Of a stretch of DNA of 64,000 nucleotides, positions 32,205 through 41,168 are shown one piece after another. Each line of letters starts with the position of its first letter. The stretch's first letter is position 1. The stretch is from UBA6627 sp965248675 (GTDB lineage: Bacteria; Chloroflexota; Dehalococcoidia; UBA2979). The stretch covers positions 434,001 to 498,000 of the forward strand of contig CBDFJZ010000008.1 of the NCBI GenBank assembly GCA_965248675.1, in the 5' to 3' direction. Both the position numbers and the translations under genes were made by a program. Below the pieces are notes generated by a model. The model was not told where the DNA came from. It searched no databases and was given only the letters and a program-made list of their open reading frames with translations.

Positions 32205-33959
32205 ATGCGCATGTCACGGCAGTTCGGACACACCCTGCGCGAGGCGCCCGCGGACGCGGAGACCGTCGCACACCAGCTCCTCGTCCGAGGCAGCTTCATC
32301 GACCAGCTCATGGCCGGCGTCTATTCCTACATGCCGCTCGGGCGACGCGTGAAGCGCCGCGTGGAACAGGTGATCCGCGAGGAGATGGACCGCGCCGGCG
32401 GCCAGGAAGTGCTGCTCCCGACTATCCAGCCTGCCGAGATCTGGGAGCAGTCGGGCCGCGCCCAGTCGATGGCCGACGTCCTCTTCCAGCTCACCGACAA
32501 GCGCGAGCGCGCGATGGTCCTCGGCCCCACCCATGAAGAGGTGATCACGAAACTCTTCCAGGATCACGCCAATTCCTACCGCGACCTGCCGGTCACGCTC
32601 TACCAGATCCAGACCAAGCTCCGCGACGAAACCCGGCCCCGCAACGGCCTCGTACGCGTTCGCGAGTTCACGATGAAGGACGCCTACTCGTTCGACGTCG
32701 ACGAGGCGGGGCTCGACCAGTCCTACGGCGACATGTTCCACGCCTACGAGCGCATCTTTGCCCGCTGCGGCATCCCCACGGTCACGGTCGATGCGGACTC
32801 GGGCGCGATCGGCGGCAAGGGCTCCCAGGAGTTCGTCTACCTCACCAACACCGGCGAGGACACCTTCCTGATGTGCGAGCAATGCAACTACGCCGCCAAC
32901 CAGGAGAAAGCCGACTTCGTCCGCCCGCCCGCACTCGAGGGCGACCCACAGGACCTCGAGGAAGTCGAAACCCCCGGCGCCACGACAATCGAGGCGCTCG
33001 CCGAGTTCCTCGACATCGAGCGACGCCAGACCGCCAAGGCGGTCTTCGTCATGGCCGAGCCGCGCGCCGGCGGCGACGCCTTCCCCGTCTTCGCCGTGAT
33101 CCGCGGCGACCTCGACATCAACGAGGTCAAGCTGATGAACACGCTCGATGCGCGCGCGCTCGAACCGATGAGCGACGCACAGATCAGCGCCTACGGCCTG
33201 GTCGCGGGCTACGCGTCACCGATCGAGGTCAACCCCGCAATCAAGGTCGTGGCCGACGTCTCGATCCTCGGCGCGCCGAACCTCGTGGCAGGCGCGAACA
33301 AGCCCGACACCCACCTCCGCAACACCAACTATGGTCGCGACTGGACGGCCGTCCTCGTCGATGACATCGCCCTCGCCGAGGACGGCCACCTCTGTGCCCA
33401 CTGCCCCGACGGCGTGGAGGCGCCGCTCGTCGCCCGCCGCGGCATCGAGATGGGCCACGTCTTCCGCCTCGGGACGACGTACACCGACCCCTTCGGCGTC
33501 ACCGTTCTCGACGAGCAAGACGAGCAGATCATGCCGACGATGGGCTGCTACGGCATGGGCGTCGAGCGCATCGTCGCCGCCGCCGTCGAGCAACACCACG
33601 ACGACGACGGCATCATCTGGCCCGCCTCGATCACCCCGCACGACGTCCACCTCGTCGGCCTCAGCCTCGCCCGCGACGAAGCCGTCGCCACCGACGCGCA
33701 CGCGCTCTACAAGGAGCTGCAAGACGGCGGCATCGACGTCATCTTCGACGACCGCGACGAGTCGCCGGGCGTCAAGTTCAACGACGCCGACCTGATCGGC
33801 GTGCCGATCCGGCTGACCGCGTCGCCTCGGAACCTCAAGGCGGGCGTCGTGGAGCTGAAACGCCGTGACGCCGAGGAGGCCGAGCAGCTGCCTCGGAACG
33901 AGGTGGTCGCGCGCGTGCGGGCGATCCGGCAGGAACTGCTCGAAGGGTTGATGGGCTAA
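32205..33959 (+). CDS. proS: Prolyl-tRNA synthetase, bacterial type
   Basis: A 584-residue class II synthetase. ATG 32205 (MRMSRQFGHTLREAPADAE) matches the usual N terminus; no ribosome-binding site precedes it. Motif 1 region SYMPLGRRVKRRVEQVIREEM, motif 2 FRDETRPRNGLVRVREFTMKDAYSF-like block, the inserted YbaK-like editing domain (about residues 225-390), motif 3 GCYGMGVERIVAA and the anticodon-binding domain are in order. It charges tRNA-Pro. The length and insertion fit the bacterial rather than archaeal type. Confidence 0.96.
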   Translation: MRMSRQFGHTLREAPADAETVAHQLLVRGSFIDQLMAGVYSYMPLGRRVKRRVEQVIREEMDRAGGQEVLLPTIQPAEIWEQSGRAQSMADVLFQLTDKRERAMVLGPTHEEVITKLFQDHANSYRDLPVTLYQIQTKLRDETRPRNGLVRVREFTMKDAYSFDVDEAGLDQSYGDMFHAYERIFARCGIPTVTVDADSGAIGGKGSQEFVYLTNTGEDTFLMCEQCNYAANQEKADFVRPPALEGDPQDLEEVETPGATTIEALAEFLDIERRQTAKAVFVMAEPRAGGDAFPVFAVIRGDLDINEVKLMNTLDARALEPMSDAQISAYGLVAGYASPIEVNPAIKVVADVSILGAPNLVAGANKPDTHLRNTNYGRDWTAVLVDDIALAEDGHLCAHCPDGVEAPLVARRGIEMGHVFRLGTTYTDPFGVTVLDEQDEQIMPTMGCYGMGVERIVAAAVEQHHDDDGIIWPASITPHDVHLVGLSLARDEAVATDAHALYKELQDGGIDVIFDDRDESPGVKFNDADLIGVPIRLTASPRNLKAGVVELKRRDAEEAEQLPRNEVVARVRAIRQELLEGLMG

Positions 33960-33995
33960 AGCGGGCGCCACCTCCGGCGCAAACGGGGCCGGCAC

Positions 33996-34742
33996 GTGAT
34001 GCAACCGATTGACTACTACACAACGCATGCCGAGATCTACGACACGCAGTTCAGCGGGACTGACGACCTGGCGTTCTACGTTGACATGGCCGCCGAGCCG
34101 AGTGTCGAGCTGGGCGTGGGGACCGGACGCATCGCGATCGCGATCGCAGAGGCGGGCACCCGCGTGATCGGCGTCGATCCGTTCTCCGAGATGCTGTCAG
34201 TCGCGCGCCAGAAGCTGCGAGCGCAGGGACTGCTGGAGCGCGTTGATCTGGCGCAGGGCGACATGCGCAGCTTTGCCCTCGGCGGGCAGGTGCCGCTGGT
34301 GTTGATTCCGGCGCAAGTCTTCATGCACAACCTGACGACAGAGGATCAGCTGGCGACTCTGCACCGCTGCTTCGAACTACTCGCGCCGGGCGGGAAGCTG
34401 GTGATCGATGTCTTCAACCCGGACCCAGCCCTGACTGCCTCGACGAGCGGCGACGGAGCCGGCAACGTCTGGCACGCGCTACCGGAGCGGCACGTCTGGT
34501 CCGAGTGGAGTACGCGGTGCTGGCCGACACGGCAGCTGAGTCAGCTCTGGTATCGAGGGGAGCGGGACGGCAGACCAGCAACAGCCACTTACACCCTGCG
34601 CTGGGTCTACCGCTTCGAGATGGAACATCTACTCGAACGAGCCGGCTTCGAGATCGTCGAGGTGTACGGGGACTATGAGCGGAGCGCGCTCATGGACGAT
34701 TCGCCACGGATGGTGTGGGTTGCCGCGAAGCCTGAACAGTGA
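33996..34742 (+). CDS. Class I SAM-dependent methyltransferase
   Basis: A 248-residue enzyme from GTG 33996 (ATG 33999 is equally possible). It begins DYYTTHAEIYDTQFSGTDDLAFYVDMA, a common N terminus of small-molecule methyltransferases; motif I is SVELGVGTGRIAIAIAEAG, followed by VIGVDPFSEMLSVARQKL and LAPGGKLVIDVFNPD. The C-terminal cap is beta-rich, with RWVYRFEMEHLLERAGFEIVEVYGDY as in UbiE/tellurite-resistance-like families. The substrate is unknown. The codon use is slightly less GC-rich than its neighbours, a mild hint of transfer. Confidence 0.8.
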   Translation: MMQPIDYYTTHAEIYDTQFSGTDDLAFYVDMAAEPSVELGVGTGRIAIAIAEAGTRVIGVDPFSEMLSVARQKLRAQGLLERVDLAQGDMRSFALGGQVPLVLIPAQVFMHNLTTEDQLATLHRCFELLAPGGKLVIDVFNPDPALTASTSGDGAGNVWHALPERHVWSEWSTRCWPTRQLSQLWYRGERDGRPATATYTLRWVYRFEMEHLLERAGFEIVEVYGDYERSALMDDSPRMVWVAAKPEQ

Positions 34743-34788
34743 CTCTCCCGAGCCATCGTCAGTCCGTGCTTCCCCCGACACGCAGTTG

Positions 34789-34818
34789 TTGAGCCCTCAC
34801 TCGCCCGGGTGCTACGCT
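34789..34818 (+). promoter_or_regulatory. nusA: Promoter of the nusA operon
   Basis: TTGAGC (34789-34794) and TACGCT (34813-34818) with an 18-bp spacer, facing nusA. The predicted transcript starts near 34825, upstream of the hairpin terminator at 34846-34871 and 118 nt before the nusA ATG. Confidence 0.5.
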
Positions 34819-34845
34819 AGTGCTCCGCACGGCCTCGACTGAGAG

Positions 34846-34871
34846 ACGTGGGCGCCGTGCCCACGTTTTTT
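34846..34871 (+). terminator. Intrinsic terminator/attenuator in the nusA leader
   Basis: A perfect 8-bp stem, ACGTGGGC (34846-34853) with GCCCACGT (34859-34866), 5-nt loop, directly followed by six T (34866-34871). It is the only T-run terminator seen between genes in the window. It lies after the candidate nusA promoter, so it could serve either as the terminator of the upstream methyltransferase gene or as an attenuator of nusA. Confidence 0.75.
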
Positions 34872-34942
34872 GTTGACTACCGCCTCTTCCGGTTCGGCCT
34901 CGCCGCTCCGGTGCGGGCGACATCGGGAGCGCACCAGAGCGC

Positions 34943-36592
34943 ATGAAGAACGACTTCGTCACCGCCATCACTCAGCTCTCCGCTGAGAAGAACCTCAACT
35001 CGGACTCCGTCTTCGCCGCGGTCGAAGCCGCGATGGCCCCCGCCTTCAAGAAGGACGAGCTCCAGTACGCCGAGATCGAGGTCTCGATCGACCGCGACGG
35101 TGGCGACATCGAAGCCTGGCGCACATGGGCGATCACCGACGACGACGAGATCGAGGACGACGAGATCGAGCTCTCGCCCGAACGGGCGAAGGAGCTCGGC
35201 TTCGGCGACACCAAGGTCGGCGACGTCGTGCGTCGCCCGATCGAGTCGAGCCCTCAGACCGGCCGCATCGCCGCCCAGACCGCGAAGCAGGTCGTGCTCC
35301 AGCGCCTCCGCGAAGCGGAGCGCGACTCGGTCTTCGAGGACTTCACCGGCAAGGAAGGGGAGATCGTCTCCGGCACCGTGCTCCGCGTCGAGCGCGGCCG
35401 CCAGCAGGTGATCCTCGACCTCGGACGTACCGAGGCGGTGCTGCCCTACTCCGAGCAGATCCGCGCCGAGCACTACCGCATCGGCCAGCGGCTCCGTGTC
35501 TACGTCAAAGAGGTGTACCGCGCGACCCGCGGTCCGCAGGTCGTCGTCTCGCGCGCTGCCCCCGAATTGCTCCGCCGCCTCTTCGAACTCGAGGTGCCGG
35601 AAATCGCGCGCGGCACGATCGAGATCATGGGTATCGCCCGCGAACCGGGTTACCGCACCAAGGTCGCCGTGATCTCGCGCCAGGACGGGATCGACCCGAT
35701 CGGCGCCGTCGTCGGCGTCCGCGGCGCGCGCATCCAGAACATCGTCAACGAGCTGAGCGGCGAACGGATCGACGTGATCCGCTGGGACCCGAACGACCTC
35801 GCGTACGTCGCGAACGCGCTGAGCCCAGCCGAGGTTGTGTCGATCAACCTCGGGGAGGAGACGAACACGACCTTCGTTGCCGTCCCGGACCGCCAGATCA
35901 GCCTCGCGATCGGGAAAGAGGGGCAGAACGCCCGCCTCGCCGCGAAGCTGACCGGCTACCGTATCGACATCCGCGGCGAGGGCTCGATGATCACCGCGGG
36001 CGACGATCTCTACCCGCCGCCCGAGCCGAACATGGAAGCGATACCCGTGCGCGAGCACGCGGCGATCCCCTCGATCGGGGAGGCCGAGGCCGCCGCGGCA
36101 GCGCCGGCTCAGCCCGACTACGAGCGTCCGGGGCTTCCCGGCGAGGGGGCCACCCCCGAGCCGGTCGCGGCGGCGCCACCCGCCGAGGAGGAAGCGGTCC
36201 GCCTCACCCCCGAGCAGGAGATCCTCGCCGAGTTCGGCGAGGACGAGCCCGCGGCCGTCGCCCCGGCGGCGCCGGTCGAGGAGCCCGCTGCTCCCGCCGC
36301 GCCGCGCCGCGAAGACACCGGCGGCCTCCGCTTCGGCGACGAGATCCGCGAGCGACAGATCGAGGAAGAAGAAGAGCGCGAACGACAGCAGCAGCAGCGC
36401 CGCGGGCGGCGTGGCGGTGGTGGAACCGCGCGGCAGCCCGCGCGGCAGCCGGCGCGCCCCGAACGGCGCAGCCGCCGTCCCTCGTTCGATGAGTACGAGG
36501 AAGACGAGATCGAGGCCGCGCTGCACGGCGATGATTTCATCGATGACTACGAAGAGGACGAAAGCGAAGGCGAAGACGGCGACGAGGCGTAG
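34943..36592 (+). CDS. nusA: Transcription termination/antitermination factor NusA, extended
   Basis: A 549-residue NusA from ATG 34943. Order: NusA N-terminal RNA-polymerase-binding domain (residues 1-125), S1 domain (about 130-200, GEIVSGTVLRVERGRQQVILDLG), then two KH domains (RGTIEIMGIAREPGYRTKVAV; KEGQNARLAAKLTGYRIDI) to about 345. After that comes a 200-residue low-complexity tail: Ala/Pro/Glu linker, then Arg/Gln-rich, then strongly acidic (DDYEEDESEGEDGDEA). The tail replaces the helix-hairpin repeats found in E. coli and may mimic acidic C-terminal domains. rimP is not upstream, and ylxR is not between it and infB. Confidence 0.95.
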   Translation: MKNDFVTAITQLSAEKNLNSDSVFAAVEAAMAPAFKKDELQYAEIEVSIDRDGGDIEAWRTWAITDDDEIEDDEIELSPERAKELGFGDTKVGDVVRRPIESSPQTGRIAAQTAKQVVLQRLREAERDSVFEDFTGKEGEIVSGTVLRVERGRQQVILDLGRTEAVLPYSEQIRAEHYRIGQRLRVYVKEVYRATRGPQVVVSRAAPELLRRLFELEVPEIARGTIEIMGIAREPGYRTKVAVISRQDGIDPIGAVVGVRGARIQNIVNELSGERIDVIRWDPNDLAYVANALSPAEVVSINLGEETNTTFVAVPDRQISLAIGKEGQNARLAAKLTGYRIDIRGEGSMITAGDDLYPPPEPNMEAIPVREHAAIPSIGEAEAAAAAPAQPDYERPGLPGEGATPEPVAAAPPAEEEAVRLTPEQEILAEFGEDEPAAVAPAAPVEEPAAPAAPRREDTGGLRFGDEIRERQIEEEEERERQQQQRRGRRGGGGTARQPARQPARPERRSRRPSFDEYEEDEIEAALHGDDFIDDYEEDESEGEDGDEA

Positions 36593-36661
36593 CGTCGGAG
36601 CCGGGGCCCGCGCCCCAGCATCGATCGCCGCCGGCGGCGCGCGGTCCGGAAAGCGAGCACG

Positions 36662-38455
36662 ATGACCCAACCGACCACGACGGTCCGGCTCCCCCAGGCG
36701 ATTGTCATCAGCGATCTCGCCGAGACGCTCGGTGTGACGCCAGTTGACGTCATCAAGGAGCTGATGAAAAACGGCGTCATGGCCACGATCAACGAGGTCG
36801 TGGACTTCGACACCGCCGCCGTCGTCGCCGCCGACCTCGGCTTCGAACCCGAGGAAGAGGAGCGCGAGGCCGCCGCCGAAACCGAGCCGGACGCCGAGGG
36901 CGGCGAGCCAGCGGTCACCTCGCTCCGCCTCGTCGAGGAAGACGATCCGGACGCCGTCACGCGGCCGCCGGTCGTCGCCGTCCTCGGCCACGTCGACCAC
37001 GGCAAGACCACGCTGCTGGATACGATCCGGCGCGCGAAGGTCGTCGAGTCCGAGGCCGGCGGCATCACCCAGCACATCGGCGCCTACCAGGCGACCGCGC
37101 CGGACGGCCGCACGCTCACCTTCATCGACACGCCCGGCCACGAGGCGTTCACCCAGATGCGCGCCCGCGGCGCGCAGGTGACTGACGTCGCGATCATCGT
37201 CATCGCCGCCGACGACGGGCTGATGCCACAGTCACGCGAGGCAATCGATCATGTCCGCGCCGCCGGCGTCCCGATGGTGATCGCGATCAACAAGATCGAC
37301 GTCCCGAGCGCGGACGTGGACCGCGCCAAGACCCAGCTCACCGAGGTCAAGCTCGTCCCCGAGGACTTTGGTGGTGAGCAGGTGGTCGTACCCGTCTCAG
37401 CCCTCCAGGGCACCGGGATCGACGAACTGCTCGAAAGCGTGCTGCTCGTCTCCGACCTCAACGAGCCGAAGGCGAACCCGAACCGCGATGCGGTCGGCAT
37501 CGTCCTCGAATCCGCGAGCGACCGGCAGCGTGGCGTGCACGCCACGCTGCTCGTCCAGACCGGCACCCTGCATCAGGGCGACGCGATCATCTGCGGCCTC
37601 ACCTCCGGCCGCGTCCGCGCCATGGCCGATCACGAGGGCAACCGCGTCAAAGAGGCGGGCCCCGCCACACCCGTCGAGGTGATGGGCCTCAGCGACGTGC
37701 CGCCCGCCGGCGAACGCTTCGAGGTCCGTTCCAGCGAGAAGGTCGCGAAGCGCGAGGCGGAGGACCGCCGACGCGCGCTGGCCGCCCAGGGCGACGAGCG
37801 CGAAGCCGTCACGCTCGACTCGCTGTTCGGCGAGATCCACCAGGGCAACGTGAAGGACATGAACATCGTCCTCAAGGCCGATGTCCAGGGCTCGCTCGAG
37901 CCGCTCGTCGACACACTCAACGACCTCAGCGTTGACGAGGTGAACACCAAGGTGATCCACGCCTCGGTCGGTTCGATCAACGAATCGGACGTCCAGCTCG
38001 CGGTCGCCTCGACCGGCGTCATCATCGGCTTCAACGTCGAACCGGAGACCGGCGCGAAACGCCTCGCCGAGCAAGAAGGCGTCGAGATCCGTCTCTACAA
38101 CGTCATCTACGACATCATCCAGGACGTCGAGCAAGCCGTGCAGGGCATGCTCGATCCGATCTACGAGGAGCGCCAGGACGCGGTGATCGAGGTGCGCCAG
38201 ATCTTCCGCCTCGGCCGCCGCAACGCGATCGCCGGCTCTTACGTCCGCGAGGGCACCGTCACGCGCAACTCGAAGGCGCGCTTGATGCGCGACGGCGAGC
38301 TCGTCCACGACGACGACATCTCCAGCCTGAAGCGCTTCGAGGACGACGTGCGCGAGGTCGCGACCGGCCTGGAGTGCGGCATCCAGATCGAAGGGTTCAC
38401 CGACTTCCAGGAGGGCGACGAGATCATCGCGTACCACATGGAACGCACCCGCTAG
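36662..38455 (+). CDS. infB: Translation initiation factor IF-2, short N terminus
   Basis: A 597-residue IF-2 from ATG 36662. A single IF2_N domain (residues about 10-60, LPQAIVISDLAETLGVTPVDVI) is followed by a short acidic linker, then the G domain: G1 GHVDHGKTTLL, G3 DTPGHEAF, G4 NKID. Domains II-IV follow, ending in FTDFQEGDEIIAYHME. The long basic N-terminal region of enteric IF-2 is missing, as in many Chloroflexota and Firmicutes. It positions initiator tRNA on the 30S subunit. The operon continues with rbfA. Confidence 0.97.
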   Translation: MTQPTTTVRLPQAIVISDLAETLGVTPVDVIKELMKNGVMATINEVVDFDTAAVVAADLGFEPEEEEREAAAETEPDAEGGEPAVTSLRLVEEDDPDAVTRPPVVAVLGHVDHGKTTLLDTIRRAKVVESEAGGITQHIGAYQATAPDGRTLTFIDTPGHEAFTQMRARGAQVTDVAIIVIAADDGLMPQSREAIDHVRAAGVPMVIAINKIDVPSADVDRAKTQLTEVKLVPEDFGGEQVVVPVSALQGTGIDELLESVLLVSDLNEPKANPNRDAVGIVLESASDRQRGVHATLLVQTGTLHQGDAIICGLTSGRVRAMADHEGNRVKEAGPATPVEVMGLSDVPPAGERFEVRSSEKVAKREAEDRRRALAAQGDEREAVTLDSLFGEIHQGNVKDMNIVLKADVQGSLEPLVDTLNDLSVDEVNTKVIHASVGSINESDVQLAVASTGVIIGFNVEPETGAKRLAEQEGVEIRLYNVIYDIIQDVEQAVQGMLDPIYEERQDAVIEVRQIFRLGRRNAIAGSYVREGTVTRNSKARLMRDGELVHDDDISSLKRFEDDVREVATGLECGIQIEGFTDFQEGDEIIAYHMERTR

Positions 38456-38491
38456 CCAAGGCCCCCGCTAGCCCGTTCGGAGAACGTTCAG

Positions 38492-38854
38492 ATGAGCAGG
38501 CGCACCGAGCAGGTCGGCGACCTGGTGCAGAGCGTGCTCGCCGATCTGATCCGGCGGCGCGTCAAGCATCCCGCGCTCTCCAACGTCATGGTCTCGATCA
38601 CGCGCGTCGAGGTTTCCCCCGACTTCGCTCGCGCGAAAGTCCACGTCAGCGTCCTCGGCGACGACGAGCTGCGTGGCGAGGTGCTCGAGGCCCTCGAGCA
38701 CAGCGAGGGTTTCCTTCACCGCGAGCTGGCGAAAGAGGTGCACCTCCGTCGCGTGCCGCGGCTCCAGTTCGAACACGACCGCTCAATGGAGGAGGCGGAG
38801 CGGCTGACCGCGCTGATGCGGGACGTGGCCCACAACGAGGGACGCGAGCTGTAG
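38492..38854 (+). CDS. rbfA: 30S ribosome-binding factor RbfA
   Basis: A 120-residue KH-fold protein from ATG 38492. It starts SRRTEQVGDLVQSVLADLI, with LSNVMVSITRVEVSPDFARAKVHVSVLG (KH core, the usual V-S-x-D-x-x-x-A-x-V) and HLRRVPRLQFEHDRSMEEAERL at the end. It assists late 30S maturation and 16S 5'-end processing. It lies between infB and truB, the conserved order. Confidence 0.95.
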   Translation: MSRRTEQVGDLVQSVLADLIRRRVKHPALSNVMVSITRVEVSPDFARAKVHVSVLGDDELRGEVLEALEHSEGFLHRELAKEVHLRRVPRLQFEHDRSMEEAERLTALMRDVAHNEGREL

Positions 38855-38871
38855 CCGATGGCCCGTTAACC

Positions 38872-39807
38872 GTGGCGCTGCGTGGATTCCTGAACATCGA
38901 CAAGCCCGCGGGCATCACCTCGTTCGATGTGGTGCGTCAGATCCGTCGCGCCGGCGGCGTTCGCAAGGTCGGGCACGCGGGCACGCTCGACCCGGCCGCG
39001 ACCGGCGTCCTGCCGATCGCCATCGGCGACGCCACGAAGCTGATCGACGAATTGGTCGACTCCGAGAAGTCGTACCGAGGGGTGATCCGCTTCGGCGCGG
39101 CGACGGACACGTACGACGCCGACGGCGAGGTCGTCTCCGAATGCGACGCCTCGGCGGTGACGCGCGAGGCGATCGAGGCTCAGCTCAACCAGTTCCGCGG
39201 CGCGATCGAGCAGGTGCCACCCGCCTTCAGCGCCGTGAAGCGCGACGGCGTCCCCGCCTACAAGGCGGCCCGCCGCGGCGAGCCGATGCAGCTCGACCCG
39301 CGCCCGGTCACCGTCTATGAGCTCGCGATCGGCGACCTCGACACAACCGACCCGACACACCCCGCCGTGACGGCCGAGGTCCGCTGCAGCCGTGGCTTCT
39401 ACGTCCGCTCGCTCGCCCATGACCTCGGCACCGTGCTCGGCGTCGGCGCGCACCTCGACGGCCTCTGCCGCACCGCGGTCGGCCCGTTCGACGTCGCCGA
39501 CGCCACGCCACTCGACCGCGCCTGCGAACTGATCGAGGCCGGCGAGACGGAAGACCTCGCGCACGCGATGGACGCCGTCCTCACCTCGTGGCCCGCGGTG
39601 ATCGCCGGACGCCGCGACACGGCGGATCTGCGCCAGGGTCGCGACATCATCGCGATGCCGCGCCGCGACTACGTCGCGCCACCCGTCGCCGAAGGCAAGG
39701 AGCGTCGCGCCCGCTGCTACGGCCCGGACGGCGAACTGGTCGCGCTGCTCAGGCAGGGGTTGGTGGTCGGCGCGTGGCATCCCTACCGGGTGGTCCCGCC
39801 CGCCTAG
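38872..39807 (+). CDS. truB: tRNA pseudouridine(55) synthase
   Basis: A 311-residue enzyme from GTG 38872; sequence upstream in frame is the shadow of rbfA. It has GFLNIDKPAGITSFDVVRQI, the catalytic block GHAGTLDPAATGVLPIAIG (Asp nucleophile), SEKSYRGVIRFG and CSRGFYVRSLAHDLG. It isomerises U55 in the T loop of tRNAs. The start has no obvious ribosome-binding site, so it may rely on coupling to rbfA 17 bp upstream. Last gene of the nusA operon on this strand. Confidence 0.95.
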   Translation: MALRGFLNIDKPAGITSFDVVRQIRRAGGVRKVGHAGTLDPAATGVLPIAIGDATKLIDELVDSEKSYRGVIRFGAATDTYDADGEVVSECDASAVTREAIEAQLNQFRGAIEQVPPAFSAVKRDGVPAYKAARRGEPMQLDPRPVTVYELAIGDLDTTDPTHPAVTAEVRCSRGFYVRSLAHDLGTVLGVGAHLDGLCRTAVGPFDVADATPLDRACELIEAGETEDLAHAMDAVLTSWPAVIAGRRDTADLRQGRDIIAMPRRDYVAPPVAEGKERRARCYGPDGELVALLRQGLVVGAWHPYRVVPPA

Positions 39808-39824
39808 ACGGGACGCGTCGTGGG

Positions 39825-41168
39825 TCAGTTGTTCGAGGACGAATCGACGATCCCGCGAGAGAGCGCGGTCGATGCCGCCTCGGTGCGGTTCGCGGCCTCG
39901 AGCTTCGCGAGGATGCTCTTCACGTGCTTCGCGACCGTGTGAGGGCTGATGTCGAGGCGATCGGCGATCTCGGGGTTCGTTGCACCACCCACGATGTGTC
40001 GCAACACTTCGATCTCTCGCGTCGTGAGCCCGGCGACATCAGGGCTTGGCTCGACAAGCTCACATCGCGACAGCAGCGCCTCTAGGGGCTTCGCCTGCTC
40101 CCAGTCGAGGGCTCCAAGCACGACGATGATCGCCTGCCCGCCTCTGACGGCGACCACCCACCTGGTGATCTCGCCCTCCGCTGAAAACCACCATTCGAGC
40201 AGCTGGGCCGGTTGGTACTGGTTGCGGATCTCGCGAGTGGCGCGGGGCAGCGCGGTCGCTTCGAATTCCGTCGGCAACTCAAACTCGCCGTCATCGGCGA
40301 GCAACTCGAAGCCACCTTCGCTCTCGCTGATCACCCGGTCGATGACCTCGCGGGCGCTGACATCGCCAACCTCACTCGAGCGCGCACCCATAGCGATGGT
40401 GCCCGGGGTCACGCCAAACGGGATGTAGGTCACGCCGTAGGCGCCGAGGTTCGCCGGACGCGGTACCTCGAACCAGTCTGCAGGTGTAGGCAATACGACG
40501 GGGAGCCGTGAATCGTTCGTCTCGCGGTACACACGGGGACTCTCGCCGTTGACCGATTCGACGAGCACCAGGTTGAGCTGGGGCGTGTCGTTGGGCCGCC
40601 GCGAGATCCGTCCGACCACCCGATCGCCCGCGTCGAGCCGGAACCGCCGCATCAAGTGCTCGTTCACGCGGATCGATTCGTCTTCGGTTCCTGGCGGGCG
40701 GAGCGTCCCATCGGCCGTGCCGTTGACCTCGATTACCCCCCCGACCCCATCGACCGAGGTAGCAGCCAGCTCGAGGACCGCTTCAGCTACGTAGATCGGC
40801 GCGTCGCTGCGAACCGCCAGCGCGATCGCGTCACTCGGCCGAGCATCGACCGCCCGCGTCACGTTCCCATTCGAGATTGTTATCTCCGCGACGAACGTGT
40901 CGTCGCGCAGGTCGGTCACCACCACACGCTCGGTCCGGCCGTCGAAGGTATTGACCATCGACTCGAGGAGGTCGTGCGTCTGCGGCCGCGGCGCCTCGAA
41001 ACCTGCGAGCGTCGCGTTGATCGCGTCACCTTCATGTACGCCCAACCAGATCGGCAACCGGCGACCGTCGTCGACAGCCTCAAGCAGAACCACGCGCCCG
41101 CTTCGCGCGGGGTGCGCAGGTTCGGTGATCGACGCGATCGTCATTTCGCGCATCGGCGGGTCACTCAT
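39825..41168 (-). CDS. Four-domain protein: DUF151 nuclease, Rho-like OB fold, PsbP-like, LuxR HTH
   Basis: A 447-residue protein with an unusual domain string, from ATG 41168 (site GAGGGA; a GTG at 41198 is in frame). Residues 6-135 are a bifunctional nuclease (DUF151) domain: REMTIASI, VVLLEAVDDGRRLPIWLG, RPQTHDLLESMV, ARPSDAIALAVRSDAPIYV. Residues 164-212 resemble the Rho RNA-binding cold-shock domain (NEHLMRRFRLDAGDRVVGRI, then LVLVESVNGESPR). Residues 229-372 look like a PsbP/Mog1 fold (DWFEVPRP ... GVTYIPFG). Residues 378-441 are a LuxR helix-turn-helix (LTTREIEVLRHIVGGATNPE). The first and last assignments are firm, the middle two inferred. A nuclease or RNA binder that also binds DNA is suggested; no Rho ATPase domain is present. 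Confidence 0.8.
   Translation of the reverse strand: MSDPPMREMTIASITEPAHPARSGRVVLLEAVDDGRRLPIWLGVHEGDAINATLAGFEAPRPQTHDLLESMVNTFDGRTERVVVTDLRDDTFVAEITISNGNVTRAVDARPSDAIALAVRSDAPIYVAEAVLELAATSVDGVGGVIEVNGTADGTLRPPGTEDESIRVNEHLMRRFRLDAGDRVVGRISRRPNDTPQLNLVLVESVNGESPRVYRETNDSRLPVVLPTPADWFEVPRPANLGAYGVTYIPFGVTPGTIAMGARSSEVGDVSAREVIDRVISESEGGFELLADDGEFELPTEFEATALPRATREIRNQYQPAQLLEWWFSAEGEITRWVVAVRGGQAIIVVLGALDWEQAKPLEALLSRCELVEPSPDVAGLTTREIEVLRHIVGGATNPEIADRLDISPHTVAKHVKSILAKLEAANRTEAASTALSRGIVDSSSNN

Noticed and set aside
34877..37141. A 754-residue minus-strand frame opposite nusA and infB
   Set aside because: Asp/Arg/Leu-rich shadow of strongly conserved plus-strand genes, with no motif of its own.
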